Assembly: GCA_002384935.1 (NCBI GenBank)
Contig: DGCD01000011.1
Location: 124,001 to 188,000, forward strand
Reading direction: 5' to 3'
DNA: 64,000 bases
Source of the DNA: Pusillimonas sp. UBA3987
GTDB taxonomy: Bacteria; Pseudomonadota; Gammaproteobacteria; Burkholderiales; Burkholderiaceae_B
How positions within the stretch are numbered: the stretch's first letter is position 1; every line of letters begins with the position of its first letter. The notes beneath the pieces are model-generated. The model was not told where the DNA came from, searched no databases, and was given only the letters and a program-made list of their open reading frames with translations. Positions 34,577-42,877 of the stretch are shown here, piece after piece. The translations under genes were made by a program, and so were the position numbers.

Positions 34577-35049
34577 GCGCTACACAAGTACATATCAATG
34601 AGCTGAGTCAGTTAAATGCTCGCTACGTCGCCAGCCTCGATGAGGATAATCTCGAGATATGGCCACGTTTTTTTACTGAGCAATGTCTGTACAAAATTAC
34701 GACAGCTGAAAATTATCAAAAGCAAAGGCCTGCAGTTCTTATTTATGCCGATAGCCGAAATATGTTGCATGATCGTGTGAATGCCCTGCGGGAGGCCAAC
34801 ATATATGAGCGCCATCGCTACAGGCATATCGTTGGAACACCATTGATTAATAGTGTTGGCGAAAGAACCATCCAAGCGGAAACGCCATTTCTGGTTACCC
34901 GAACGATGCGTACGGGTGAAATGAGCTTGTTTGCATCAGGTAAGTACGTTGACCAGTTATTGATACAAGGCAGCGAACTGGCCATTGAGAAACGCCAGGT
35001 GGTTTGCGACAGTATTGCGATTGACACCCTGTTGGCGATTCCCCTGTAA
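34573..35049 (+). CDS. Ring-hydroxylating dioxygenase beta subunit, TphA3-like (second copy)
   Basis: This 158-aa NTF2-fold protein is a paralogue of the beta subunit at 33075. Both have LREANIYExHRYRH and end in IDTLLAIPL, but they differ at many other sites and are not a recent duplicate. The ATG at 34573 overlaps the reductase stop and is preferred to an upstream in-frame ATG at 34543. It could be a spare beta subunit for the same alpha, or serve an alpha subunit encoded elsewhere. Confidence 0.82.
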   Translation: MSATQVHINELSQLNARYVASLDEDNLEIWPRFFTEQCLYKITTAENYQKQRPAVLIYADSRNMLHDRVNALREANIYERHRYRHIVGTPLINSVGERTIQAETPFLVTRTMRTGEMSLFASGKYVDQLLIQGSELAIEKRQVVCDSIAIDTLLAIPL

Positions 35050-35062
35050 CCATGAGACGTAG

Positions 35063-36082
35063 ATGAACCCTTGTATTGCGATTGCGATTGGCGACCCTAA
35101 CGGGATTGGGCCTGAAATTGCGGTGAAAGCCGCTTTGTCGCTGCAAGGGCGGGGTGCGCAGCCTGTGTTGGTTGGGGATGCCCATGTTATTTCGCATTAT
35201 CTGGCGCAGTCGGAAGCCGATTGCGAGTTGCTTGATTTTGATCAGTGGTGGGGCAATGGTGTTGCATCAGCTTCGCGTGCAAGCCCGAATGGGCAGACAC
35301 CAGCCGGTAAGTCTGTGCTTTACGCGCCTGTGTCGGCGTTGCCAGCCAATGATTTCGTGCCGGGCAAAGTGTCGGCTGCAGCCGGCCAGGCAACGGTTGC
35401 CTACGTGTCCAAGGCGGTTGAGCTCGCTCAACAAGGTCGGGTCCAGGCGGTTATTGGTTGTCCGCATTCTGAAACCGCCATTAATCAGGCCGGCATCGCG
35501 TTTTCCGGTTACCCGGGGTTGATTGCCCGTTTAACTGAAACGCCGGCTGACGAGGTTTTCCTGATGCTCGTGGCAGGCGGGCTGCGTATTGCTCATGTCA
35601 CGTTGCATGAAAGCGTACAGACCGCTTTGAACAGGATGACACCGGCACTATTTGAAAACGCAGCTGTTGCGGCAATTGAAGCCACGCAACACCTGGGGCT
35701 GGAAACGCCTCGGCTGGCCGTCATGGGGATTAATCCTCATGCAGGCGAGGGCGGCTTGTTCGGTCAGGACGACCAGCGTGTTACCGTGCCGGTGGTGCAA
35801 CGTTTGGTTGATCGCGGCTACGCCGCAAGCGGGCCGCTTGGCGCGGATGTTCTGCTTGCGCAACGCCGCCACGATGTTTACCTGGCGCCGTTTCACGATC
35901 AGGGTCATATTCCGGTGAAGTTGCTCAGTCCTTTGCGCGCCAGCGCCCTCACTATCGGCACACCGGTGCGCTTTTCCAGTGTTGGCCACGGCTCTGCGCA
36001 TGATATTGCAGGCAAGGGCGTCGCCGACCCTGCCTCTGTAATCGAGACGTTTGCCTTGCTGGGCGCAAATAACCACGCTTAA
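35063..36082 (+). CDS. tphB: PdxA-family dehydrogenase, TphB-like (terephthalate dihydrodiol dehydrogenase)
   Basis: This 339-aa oxidoreductase of the PdxA family would oxidise and decarboxylate 1,2-dihydroxy-3,5-cyclohexadiene-1,4-dicarboxylate to protocatechuate. Metal-binding His residues are His182 (TLHESV), His226 (INPHAGEGG) and His278 (FHDQGHIPVK). The stretch CPHSETAINQAGIAFSGYP (133-151) differs from true PdxA and matches my recollection of TphB. It starts 13 bp after the second dioxygenase beta gene. The phosphate-pyridoxine role is less likely because this is a catabolic operon. It sits at the point where base composition shifts back toward GC-rich. Confidence 0.8.
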   Translation: MNPCIAIAIGDPNGIGPEIAVKAALSLQGRGAQPVLVGDAHVISHYLAQSEADCELLDFDQWWGNGVASASRASPNGQTPAGKSVLYAPVSALPANDFVPGKVSAAAGQATVAYVSKAVELAQQGRVQAVIGCPHSETAINQAGIAFSGYPGLIARLTETPADEVFLMLVAGGLRIAHVTLHESVQTALNRMTPALFENAAVAAIEATQHLGLETPRLAVMGINPHAGEGGLFGQDDQRVTVPVVQRLVDRGYAASGPLGADVLLAQRRHDVYLAPFHDQGHIPVKLLSPLRASALTIGTPVRFSSVGHGSAHDIAGKGVADPASVIETFALLGANNHA

Positions 36083-36113
36083 CCCAGGTTGCCATACTCA
36101 GGAGACTCATTGC

Positions 36114-37685
36114 ATGACCCGCGTTCCTTTCGACCTTAAAGCCCTTGAGGATTATGTTGCCGGTGTAACCCAACTTTTCGGTGTGAAGCACTCCGAGCAA
36201 CAGTCGGCCTGGGTGGCGCGCCTGGGGATGCACCTGCCTGATATGCAACGCATGAGTTCGGTCAATTGTGCTCCCGATGCAGAACCGATTGGCCTGCCGA
36301 CCTCGGCCCGTGCCGGCGTCTATGCAACCCCGACCTTGGGGGTCGAATCGCTGGCGCAACGCGCGTTTGGGCTTGAGGTCCCGTCATTCAGTGCAGTAAA
36401 GAATGTTGAGCAGGGGTTGGTGCAGTCTCAGTTGCACGCCGAATTGAATGCCTTTCAGTATCTTGCCGACCAGGCCGCTCAGGAAAAAGCCCGCCTGGTC
36501 GATGCCTTCCGATTGCGCTCCCAACAGGCGGGTGTACTGGCCGGGGTTACGTTGGCGGTTAAGTCGTGTTTTGAAGTGCAGGGAATGCCGATGACTTCGG
36601 GAACGCGGGCAATTGCTGCGGTTACGCCCGAGATCAGCGCCCCTTGTGTCGCACGTCTGGAGTCGGCGGGCGCGATTGTGATGGGCATGACAACCATGCA
36701 TGAGCTTGCTTATGGTGCCACAACGGATAATCCACATGAAGGCCGGGTGGGGCATCCGAATGCGCCCGACCGGGTGCCCGGCGGCTCCAGTGGCGGCTCG
36801 GCGGTGGCGGTTGCAACCGGCATGGCCAATGCCGCATTGGGAACCGATACGGCCGGTTCGGTACGCATGCCGGCCGCTTTGTGCGGCATTGTCGGGTTCA
36901 AGCCCAGTTACGGTTTAATCCCCTGTGATGGAATGTTGCCGCTGGGGTGGTCGCTTGATCATGTCGGCGTATTTTCAAAAACAGTGGAGCAGGCGGCCGT
37001 CTTGACCGACATCATGGCCGGAACGGCCTGCATCACGCCACGGTTGACGCAACCGCTTGCGCTCTCGAGTGTACAGGTCGTGATTCCAGAGAATTTCTTT
37101 TTTGATATCCTCGACCCGGGAGTCGCCGAGGCCTTCAACAAAGCCGTTGCGAAACTCACTGACGCAGGCGTATCGGTGGTGCGCGCGTCAGTCCCCGAGT
37201 TGGATTTTGCGTCCACGCTTCAGTTCATGACGTTGTGTGCCGAGGCCGGCCAATTGCATCTTGATCGTGCCTTGTTGCACCCCGAGGGTTTGGGTGAAGA
37301 AGTGCGAACGCGGCTGGAAGCCGGCCAGTTTATTCGTGCCGTTGATTACATAAAAGCACAGCGTTTGCGCAGCCAGCTGCGTCAGTCTTTAACGTCATTA
37401 CTGGATGGACCACGGGTCTTGTTAACTCCGACCGTGCCGACCGGGGCGCCCAAACTGGCTCCCTTTATCGACGTTGGCGGAACATCTTTGCCTATTCACC
37501 CGGCGTTAACCCGCCTGACCATGCCTTTCAACTTAACGGGTATGCCCGCCATTTCAATTCCCTGCGGGACTGATGCCGAAGGCTTCCCCGTTGGTTTGCA
37601 AATTGTTGCGCCATGCGGCGACGATGCCTTTTTGCTGCAGGTTGCTCATGGTTTTGCCGAGTTGCTGGAACGCCAAGGCGACTGA
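36114..37685 (+). CDS. Amidase-signature hydrolase with fused AtzG-like N-terminal domain
   Basis: This 523-aa amidase has the Ser-cisSer-Lys catalytic set. The Lys lies in LAVKSCFEVQG. The serines lie in the Gly-Ser-rich run starting PGGSSGGSAVAVATG, with GTDTAGSVRMPA after it. Residues 1-60 resemble the small AtzG/DUF4089 protein (LEDYVAGVTQLFGV...DMQRM...PDAEPIGLP), normally a separate partner of the AtzE amidase. So this looks like an AtzG-AtzE fusion, for example a carboxybiuret-type hydrolase. AGGAGA precedes the ATG at 36114. A paralogue follows. The substrate is not known from sequence. Confidence 0.75.
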   Translation: MTRVPFDLKALEDYVAGVTQLFGVKHSEQQSAWVARLGMHLPDMQRMSSVNCAPDAEPIGLPTSARAGVYATPTLGVESLAQRAFGLEVPSFSAVKNVEQGLVQSQLHAELNAFQYLADQAAQEKARLVDAFRLRSQQAGVLAGVTLAVKSCFEVQGMPMTSGTRAIAAVTPEISAPCVARLESAGAIVMGMTTMHELAYGATTDNPHEGRVGHPNAPDRVPGGSSGGSAVAVATGMANAALGTDTAGSVRMPAALCGIVGFKPSYGLIPCDGMLPLGWSLDHVGVFSKTVEQAAVLTDIMAGTACITPRLTQPLALSSVQVVIPENFFFDILDPGVAEAFNKAVAKLTDAGVSVVRASVPELDFASTLQFMTLCAEAGQLHLDRALLHPEGLGEEVRTRLEAGQFIRAVDYIKAQRLRSQLRQSLTSLLDGPRVLLTPTVPTGAPKLAPFIDVGGTSLPIHPALTRLTMPFNLTGMPAISIPCGTDAEGFPVGLQIVAPCGDDAFLLQVAHGFAELLERQGD

Positions 37686-37754
37686 TAACGCTTGAAAGCG
37701 GTTCCCGGTTGTGTAACGCTTTGGTCGTACTCGCACGAGATCAGGAGACATAAT

Positions 37755-39356
37755 ATGGCAGGGCAGGCACCGTTGGAACGCGGGAAAGCATTGCGCCGTT
37801 ACATTGACGCCGCTTCAGCGTTTTACCAAGTTCAGGATAGCGACCGGCTGGATGCCTGGTGCGCACGTATTGAACGCAACCTTTCAGATAATGACAAGCT
37901 TGCCGAATTCATGTGCAATAACGATGATCCCATCGGTTTGCCCGAATCCGGCGCACGCCCCGATTTTTTTCCGGATCAGACTTCGGTTGCCGATTCAAGC
38001 GAGGTGATCGCCGCGCGGGGTCGGTTGGTCGCGCACGTGGCGGATATTACAGAAGGCCGACTTGATCCGGTTGAGCACGTGCAGGCCTGTCTTGACCGCA
38101 TTAACGTGCGGACTGATCTGAACGCGTTTTTGTTTGTAGACAGTGAGGGTGCGCTGGGCAAAGCACATGAGTTGCGTCGGCAAATACAGGCCGGGCACCG
38201 GTGCGGTCCAATGGCGGGCGTGGTGGTGGCAGTGAAAGACTGCATTCCTGTGGCGGGATTACCCATGCGGGCGGGTTCTGAGTCTCTTGTGTCTGTTGTT
38301 CCGCAAAATAGTGCGCCTTGTGTTGCTGCCCTTGAGTCTGCCGGTGCGATTGTCATTGGCATGACTAATCTGCATGAGCTTTGTTATGGCGGGGTATCAG
38401 ATAATCCGCATTACGGTTCAGTGGGACACCCTCAGGATTCGGCTCGTACGCCGGGCGGCTCCAGCGGCGGCTCGGCAGTGGCTGTGGCAGCAGGCATGGC
38501 CGATATTGCATTGGGTACGGACACGGCCGGCTCGGTGCGCATGCCGGCGGCGATATGCGGCGTAGTCGGTTACAAAGGGTCTTACGATCTGGTTTCGCGT
38601 CGTGATTTAATTCCATTGGCATGGTCGCTCGACCATGTGGGCGTGTTCGCTCATACAACGGCCGATGCGGCCTGGGTGACGTCGACTATGGCCGGTCATA
38701 CCTGGCAGGTGTTCTGGCAACCCCTTCAGTTAAGCTCGGCTTCTCAGTTGAAACTGTTTTGCCCAACCAATTACAGCTTTGATGTGATTGATCCCAGTGT
38801 AAGAAAGGTATTTGAAGAAGCACTGGCCCGGCTTGAGTCGGCGGGCGTGGAGATTGAGCGTGGCGCACTTACGGAGCTGGATATGTCGCCTACCTTGCAG
38901 CATTTCACGATGGCATCGGAAGCCACTCAGGCGCACGAGGAATTGGGAATGCGGCATGTGAGTGCGATGGGCGAAGAAGTGCGTACCCGTCTTGAGGCGG
39001 GGCAGTTCATTCGTGCGATTGATTACATTAAGGCGCAGCGTTTGCGGCGTGTGCTATCTGAAGCGCTGAGTCGCCCGCTGCTGGCAGGGGCGCACGCAAT
39101 TGTCACGCCTGCAACCGTTACCGGCGCTTGCGACGCCCAGGCTACTATTGAAAGTTCAGGAAAGAAGGTGCCGCTTAGATCGCTTCTAACACGCCTGACA
39201 CTACCTTATAACTTAACCGGAATGCCGGCGATATCTTTGCCTTGTGGACATGATGCCGACGGTTTTCCCGTTGGCCTGCAATTGGCCGCTTTAAAAGGAT
39301 ATGACTCCTTGTTGTTGCAGGTTTCACTTCAATGTGAAACCGTGCTTGAGGAATGA
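37755..39356 (+). CDS. Second amidase-signature hydrolase with fused AtzG-like N-terminal domain
   Basis: This 533-aa protein is a paralogue of the preceding amidase over its whole length. It has the catalytic Lys in VAVKDCIPVAG, GGSSGGSAVAVAAG and GTDTAGSVRMPA. The N-terminal 70 residues (LRRYIDAASAFYQV ... NNDDPIGLPESG) again look AtzG-like. The ATG at 37755 has AGGAGA before it. The two enzymes may act in sequence on a di-amide or have different substrates. They share the EVRTRLEAGQFIRAxDYIKAQRLR segment almost unchanged. Confidence 0.75.
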   Translation: MAGQAPLERGKALRRYIDAASAFYQVQDSDRLDAWCARIERNLSDNDKLAEFMCNNDDPIGLPESGARPDFFPDQTSVADSSEVIAARGRLVAHVADITEGRLDPVEHVQACLDRINVRTDLNAFLFVDSEGALGKAHELRRQIQAGHRCGPMAGVVVAVKDCIPVAGLPMRAGSESLVSVVPQNSAPCVAALESAGAIVIGMTNLHELCYGGVSDNPHYGSVGHPQDSARTPGGSSGGSAVAVAAGMADIALGTDTAGSVRMPAAICGVVGYKGSYDLVSRRDLIPLAWSLDHVGVFAHTTADAAWVTSTMAGHTWQVFWQPLQLSSASQLKLFCPTNYSFDVIDPSVRKVFEEALARLESAGVEIERGALTELDMSPTLQHFTMASEATQAHEELGMRHVSAMGEEVRTRLEAGQFIRAIDYIKAQRLRRVLSEALSRPLLAGAHAIVTPATVTGACDAQATIESSGKKVPLRSLLTRLTLPYNLTGMPAISLPCGHDADGFPVGLQLAALKGYDSLLLQVSLQCETVLEE

Positions 39357-39408
39357 GTCTGGGTGTATAGTTGGTTTCATGGGAAAACCAACGGGATACC
39401 GAGGCAAA

Positions 39409-40221
39409 ATGAAGAAATGCTTATTGGCTATATTGCCATTTGTTGCCGGGCTGGCGTTAAGCGCCCCGGCCTATGCCGACAGTGATTTGAAAGCCGCTGT
39501 TGACAGTGACCAGCGTCTGGAAAGGAATGCTGAGCGCGACACTTGGCGCCACCCCTATGAGACATTGACATTTTTTGGCATACAGCCGGATATGACCGTG
39601 GTTGAGCTCACCCCGGGCGGTGGCTGGTATACCGAGATTCTGGCGCCGTATTTGCGCCAGAAAGGTCAATACATTGCCGGCGTTTACAACCCTGAATCGA
39701 GCCGTGCGAATTATCGGCGTTATGCCGCTGTTTTCCAGGAAAAGCTGGCGAGCAAACCGCAAATTTTTGATCGCGCCCAGGTAACGGTATTCGAGCCGCC
39801 CGAGCAATTGCAGTATGCCGAACCCGGCTCTGCCGATATGGTCTTGACCTTTCGTAATTTGCATAACTGGATGAGCTATGGCGAGCCTGTCATGCGCGAT
39901 ATCTTTCAAAGTGCTTACGCGGCATTGAAGCCGGGCGGGGTTTTTGGTGTTGTGGAGCACCGTTTGCCTGAAGACCAAGAGCAAGATGCGACCGCCAGTT
40001 CCGGTTACATGCATGAGTCTTACGTCATTAAAATGGCCGAAGATGCAGGTTTTCGCCTGGCCGGCAAGTCGGAGGTGAACGCGAATCCCAAAGATACGGC
40101 AGACCACCCGGGCGGCGTCTGGGCTTTGCCGCCCGGTTTGCGCAATAAAGAAGCCAATCGCGATAAGTATCTTGCCATTGGCGAGAGTGATCGCATGACA
40201 CTGAAGTTCGTTAAGCCATAG
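39409..40221 (+). CDS. Exported class I SAM-dependent methyltransferase-like protein (COG4798 type)
   Basis: This is a 270-aa protein with a clear signal peptide (MKKCLLAILPFVAGLALSAPAYA, cut before DSD), so it should be periplasmic. A methyltransferase fold follows, with motif I VVELTPGGGWYTEILAPYL and later DMVLTFRNLHNW and LKPGGVFGVVEHR. The family is widespread but its substrate and its source of S-adenosylmethionine outside the cytoplasm are unknown. GAGGC precedes the ATG at 39409. The upstream ATG at 39379 would bury the signal sequence. Confidence 0.75.
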   Translation: MKKCLLAILPFVAGLALSAPAYADSDLKAAVDSDQRLERNAERDTWRHPYETLTFFGIQPDMTVVELTPGGGWYTEILAPYLRQKGQYIAGVYNPESSRANYRRYAAVFQEKLASKPQIFDRAQVTVFEPPEQLQYAEPGSADMVLTFRNLHNWMSYGEPVMRDIFQSAYAALKPGGVFGVVEHRLPEDQEQDATASSGYMHESYVIKMAEDAGFRLAGKSEVNANPKDTADHPGGVWALPPGLRNKEANRDKYLAIGESDRMTLKFVKP

Positions 40222-40248
40222 AAAATTGTATTTGCAGCAGGTGAAGTC

Positions 40249-41301
40249 ATGGAGAATCTGGATCTGGTCGTTTTACGGGCATTGCGTGACTGGCGTCAGG
40301 CGGGTAAGCGGGCGCTGTTGGCAACGGTTGTGCGAACCTGGGGCTCGTCGCCGCGTCCTATCGGGTCCATCATGGCCATGTGTGAAGATGGCTCGGTCAT
40401 TGGTTCTGTTTCAGGCGGGTGCATCGAGGATGACCTGGTCTTCCGGTTTTCTCAGGCCTATGCAGGCAACCCCGAACAAGAAGAAATGCCACATGGCCCG
40501 CCGCGCTTTTTGAAATACGGTATCAAGGCCGATGAGGCGCACCGATTTGGTTTGCCGTGTGGTGGAACGCTTGAGCTTTTGCTTGAGTTCGACGCCGACG
40601 CCGATGCGCTGACGGTATTGATCGGGCAATTGGAGGCCGGGCATTTAATGCGCCGTAAAGTTGAACTGGCCACGGGCCGGGTTGGTATTGAGCCGGCCGA
40701 TCAGCCTCAGGAATTGCTTATTGATAGCGCTGTACTGGTTAACACTTTTGGCCCGGCTTACCGAATGCTTTTGATCGGCGCGGGCCAACTGACGGAATAT
40801 CTTGCCACTATGGCGTTGTTCAATGGATTCGACGTTACCGTGTGTGATCCCCGTGAGGAGTACCGCGGCAGCTGGTCTGTGCCGGGGGTGAAGGTTGTGT
40901 CCGACATGCCCGACGATGTCGTCACCGACTTCAAGGCCGACCGGCGTTCATGCATTATTGCCTTAACGCACGACCCCAAGCTGGATGACCTGGCATTGCT
41001 GGAGGCCCTGGAAACCGAGTCGTTTTACATTGGTGCCATTGGATCGCGCAGTAACAACACAGCGCGCCGCCAGCGCATGATCGAGCATTTCGACCAAACC
41101 GACGCGTCGTTGCAGCGCTTGCGTGGCCCCATTGGTATTTTCATTGGCAGTAAAACGCCTTCCGAAATTGCAGTCAGCATTATGGCCGAGGTGCTGGCGG
41201 TTAAAAACGGTGTGACGCTACCGCGTGATATGGAGGTGGCCTGGGCAAAAGACAAAGCGGGTATTGCGGCTTCCGGCGCCGACGCCATGTGTTCAATCTA
41301 A
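40249..41301 (+). CDS. XdhC/CoxI-family molybdenum cofactor insertion protein
   Basis: This 350-aa cytosolic protein has the XdhC N-terminal domain (TVVRTWGSSPRPIGSIMAM, SVSGGCIEDDLV) and the C-terminal Rossmann domain (LLIGAGQLTEYLATMALFNGFDVTVCDPREEY, FYIGAIGSRSNNTARRQRM). Family members deliver sulfurated Mo cofactor to xanthine-dehydrogenase-type hydroxylases. None of those enzyme genes is in this window, so its client must be encoded elsewhere. It sits between the methyltransferase and the second Liv operon. Confidence 0.82.
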   Translation: MENLDLVVLRALRDWRQAGKRALLATVVRTWGSSPRPIGSIMAMCEDGSVIGSVSGGCIEDDLVFRFSQAYAGNPEQEEMPHGPPRFLKYGIKADEAHRFGLPCGGTLELLLEFDADADALTVLIGQLEAGHLMRRKVELATGRVGIEPADQPQELLIDSAVLVNTFGPAYRMLLIGAGQLTEYLATMALFNGFDVTVCDPREEYRGSWSVPGVKVVSDMPDDVVTDFKADRRSCIIALTHDPKLDDLALLEALETESFYIGAIGSRSNNTARRQRMIEHFDQTDASLQRLRGPIGIFIGSKTPSEIAVSIMAEVLAVKNGVTLPRDMEVAWAKDKAGIAASGADAMCSI

Positions 41302-41373
41302 GCCATTGCGTACAAAATTCCCTGCGCCGACAGTTTCAAATAGTTACATACTTTAAACAGAAAAGTTGAAAAG

Positions 41374-41388
41374 GTGGGAAAAACCCAC
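41374..41388. other. Small perfect hairpin GTGGG-AAAAA-CCCAC
   Basis: Five-base perfect arms enclose an A5 loop in the 289-bp gap between the XdhC gene and the second Liv operon. No T-tract follows on either strand, so it is not a normal intrinsic terminator. The rest of the gap shows AT-rich promoter-like DNA without a clear box. Confidence 0.35.
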
Positions 41389-41590
41389 ATTGCGCCGCTC
41401 ATTTATTTCCCTTAGTATTTTTCTGTCTTTAGTGCTCACTACAAATATTTTCAGTGTTTGCTACATTTAATTTGGCTTGGAAAGTGTTGTAGGACGCGGC
41501 CTGTGTTGGTTGTGTGCATTAATGAAGTCAGTTGTGTAGTGCTGTATTACATGCCTAACCGGCTCATGAAGAGCCATCGGGAGATAAGTG

Positions 41591-42802
41591 ATGAAGTTAT
41601 TCAAACAAATGACTGTTGCCGCAGCAATGGCAGTCGGGTTGGCGGCCTATTCAGGTCATGCCGCCGCAGAGTCGGACACCATTCTTATTGGTGAAATCAA
41701 CAGCTATAAAACCTTGCCTGCGAATTTGGAGCCTTACAAGAAAGGTTGGGAGCTTGCGCAAGAGCAGGTCAACGCAAACGGTGGTGTGTTGGGCAAGAAG
41801 TTGGAAACCATTTTCCGCGACGATAACGCCAATGCCGGCGATGCGGTGCGAATTGCCGAGGAACTGATTTCCCGGGACAACGTCGATATTCTGGCTGGTG
41901 TGACTTTGTCGCACGTTGGTTTGGCAGTAACCGACTTTGCCAAGCAACGTGAGCGCTTTTTTCTAGCCTCTGGCCCTTTAAGTGACAAAGTGGTGTGGGA
42001 CAACGGCAACCGCTATACCTATCGCTTGCGTGCCGGTACGCACGCACTGGCTGCTTCCGTAGCGCCTGCAGCAGCGGCTGCAAATAAAAAGCGCTGGGCG
42101 CTGATTTATCCCAATTATGAATATGGCCAGGCTGCTGCTGCGTCGTTCAAGGCAGAACTGAAGCGTCTGCAACCCGACGTGGAGTTTGTGGCTGAGCAAG
42201 CGCCGCCCTTTGGTCGCCTGGACCCAGGTCCTGCTGTTCAGGCGCTGGCTGACGCCAAGCCCGATGCGATTTTCAATGTGTTGTTTGGACCTGACTTAAC
42301 CAAATTCGCTCGCGAGGGTAAAACACGTGGCCTGTTTGAGGACCGCACCGTGGTCAGTTTGCTGACTGGCGAGCCTGAGTATCTCGATCCGTTGCGCGCT
42401 GATGCCCCGGAAGGTTGGATTGTGACCGGTTATCCCTACGAGTCGATTGACACGCCCGAACATGAAGAATTCATTACCGCGTATGAAGAAAAGTACGATG
42501 ACTACCCGCGCCTGAACTCAGTGATTGGTTATTCCACGGTAATGGCGTTGGCTGCTGGTATTGAAAAAGCCGGTTCTACCGACACCGAGGCGCTGATCAA
42601 GGCTTTCAAGGGCCTGGAGTTCATGACGCCGTTTGGACCCGCCAAGTTTCGTGAGCTCGATAACCAGTCGACGATGGGTATTCACGTGGGTAAGCTGGCG
42701 GTTGAAGACAACCGCGGCGTGATGCCTGAAGGTGAGTATATTCCGGGTGAGGAGTTGCAGCCGCCCGACGACGTTGTTAAGCAATTGCGTAAAGACGGCT
42801 AA
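41591..42802 (+). CDS. Liv-type ABC transporter periplasmic binding protein (second system)
   Basis: This is a 403-aa precursor with signal peptide MKLFKQMTVAAAMAVGLAAYSGHAAA and mature start ESDTILIGEINSYK. Peripla_BP_6 motifs such as DILAGVTLSHVGLAVTDF and WALIYPNYEYGQAAA are present. GGGAGA stands before the ATG at 41591, and a GTG three bases earlier is less likely. It heads an operon with a fused permease and two ATPases. The neighbouring amidases suggest an amide- or urea-derived ligand, but this is context only. Confidence 0.82.
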   Translation: MKLFKQMTVAAAMAVGLAAYSGHAAAESDTILIGEINSYKTLPANLEPYKKGWELAQEQVNANGGVLGKKLETIFRDDNANAGDAVRIAEELISRDNVDILAGVTLSHVGLAVTDFAKQRERFFLASGPLSDKVVWDNGNRYTYRLRAGTHALAASVAPAAAAANKKRWALIYPNYEYGQAAAASFKAELKRLQPDVEFVAEQAPPFGRLDPGPAVQALADAKPDAIFNVLFGPDLTKFAREGKTRGLFEDRTVVSLLTGEPEYLDPLRADAPEGWIVTGYPYESIDTPEHEEFITAYEEKYDDYPRLNSVIGYSTVMALAAGIEKAGSTDTEALIKAFKGLEFMTPFGPAKFRELDNQSTMGIHVGKLAVEDNRGVMPEGEYIPGEELQPPDDVVKQLRKDG

Positions 42803-42817
42803 AAGACCGTCCAAGAT

Positions 42818-42848
42818 GCGGGGATACCGTTTAAACCGGTGTCCCCGC
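42818..42848 (+). other. Strong intercistronic hairpin in the second Liv operon
   Basis: Twelve-base arms (42818-42829 and 42837-42848) pair with one G-U and enclose a 7-base loop. There is no U-tract. It lies between the binding-protein and permease genes, where such hairpins often protect the upstream mRNA and raise the amount of binding protein. Confidence 0.65.
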
Positions 42849-42877
42849 CCATTTGATCTAATCGGCAGCAGGTTCCC

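Noticed and set aside
35063..36082. Housekeeping pdxA for pyridoxal phosphate synthesis
   Set aside because: It is in a catabolic operon and carries the CPHSETAINQAGIAFSGYP stretch that matches TphB-type proteins.
39457..40107. Long open frame (216 codons) antisense to the exported methyltransferase
   Set aside because: It has no recognisable domain and mirrors the codon bias of the sense gene, which has a clear signal peptide and motif.
41374..41388. Hairpin after the XdhC gene as an intrinsic terminator
   Set aside because: The stem is only 5 bp and no T-tract follows on either strand.
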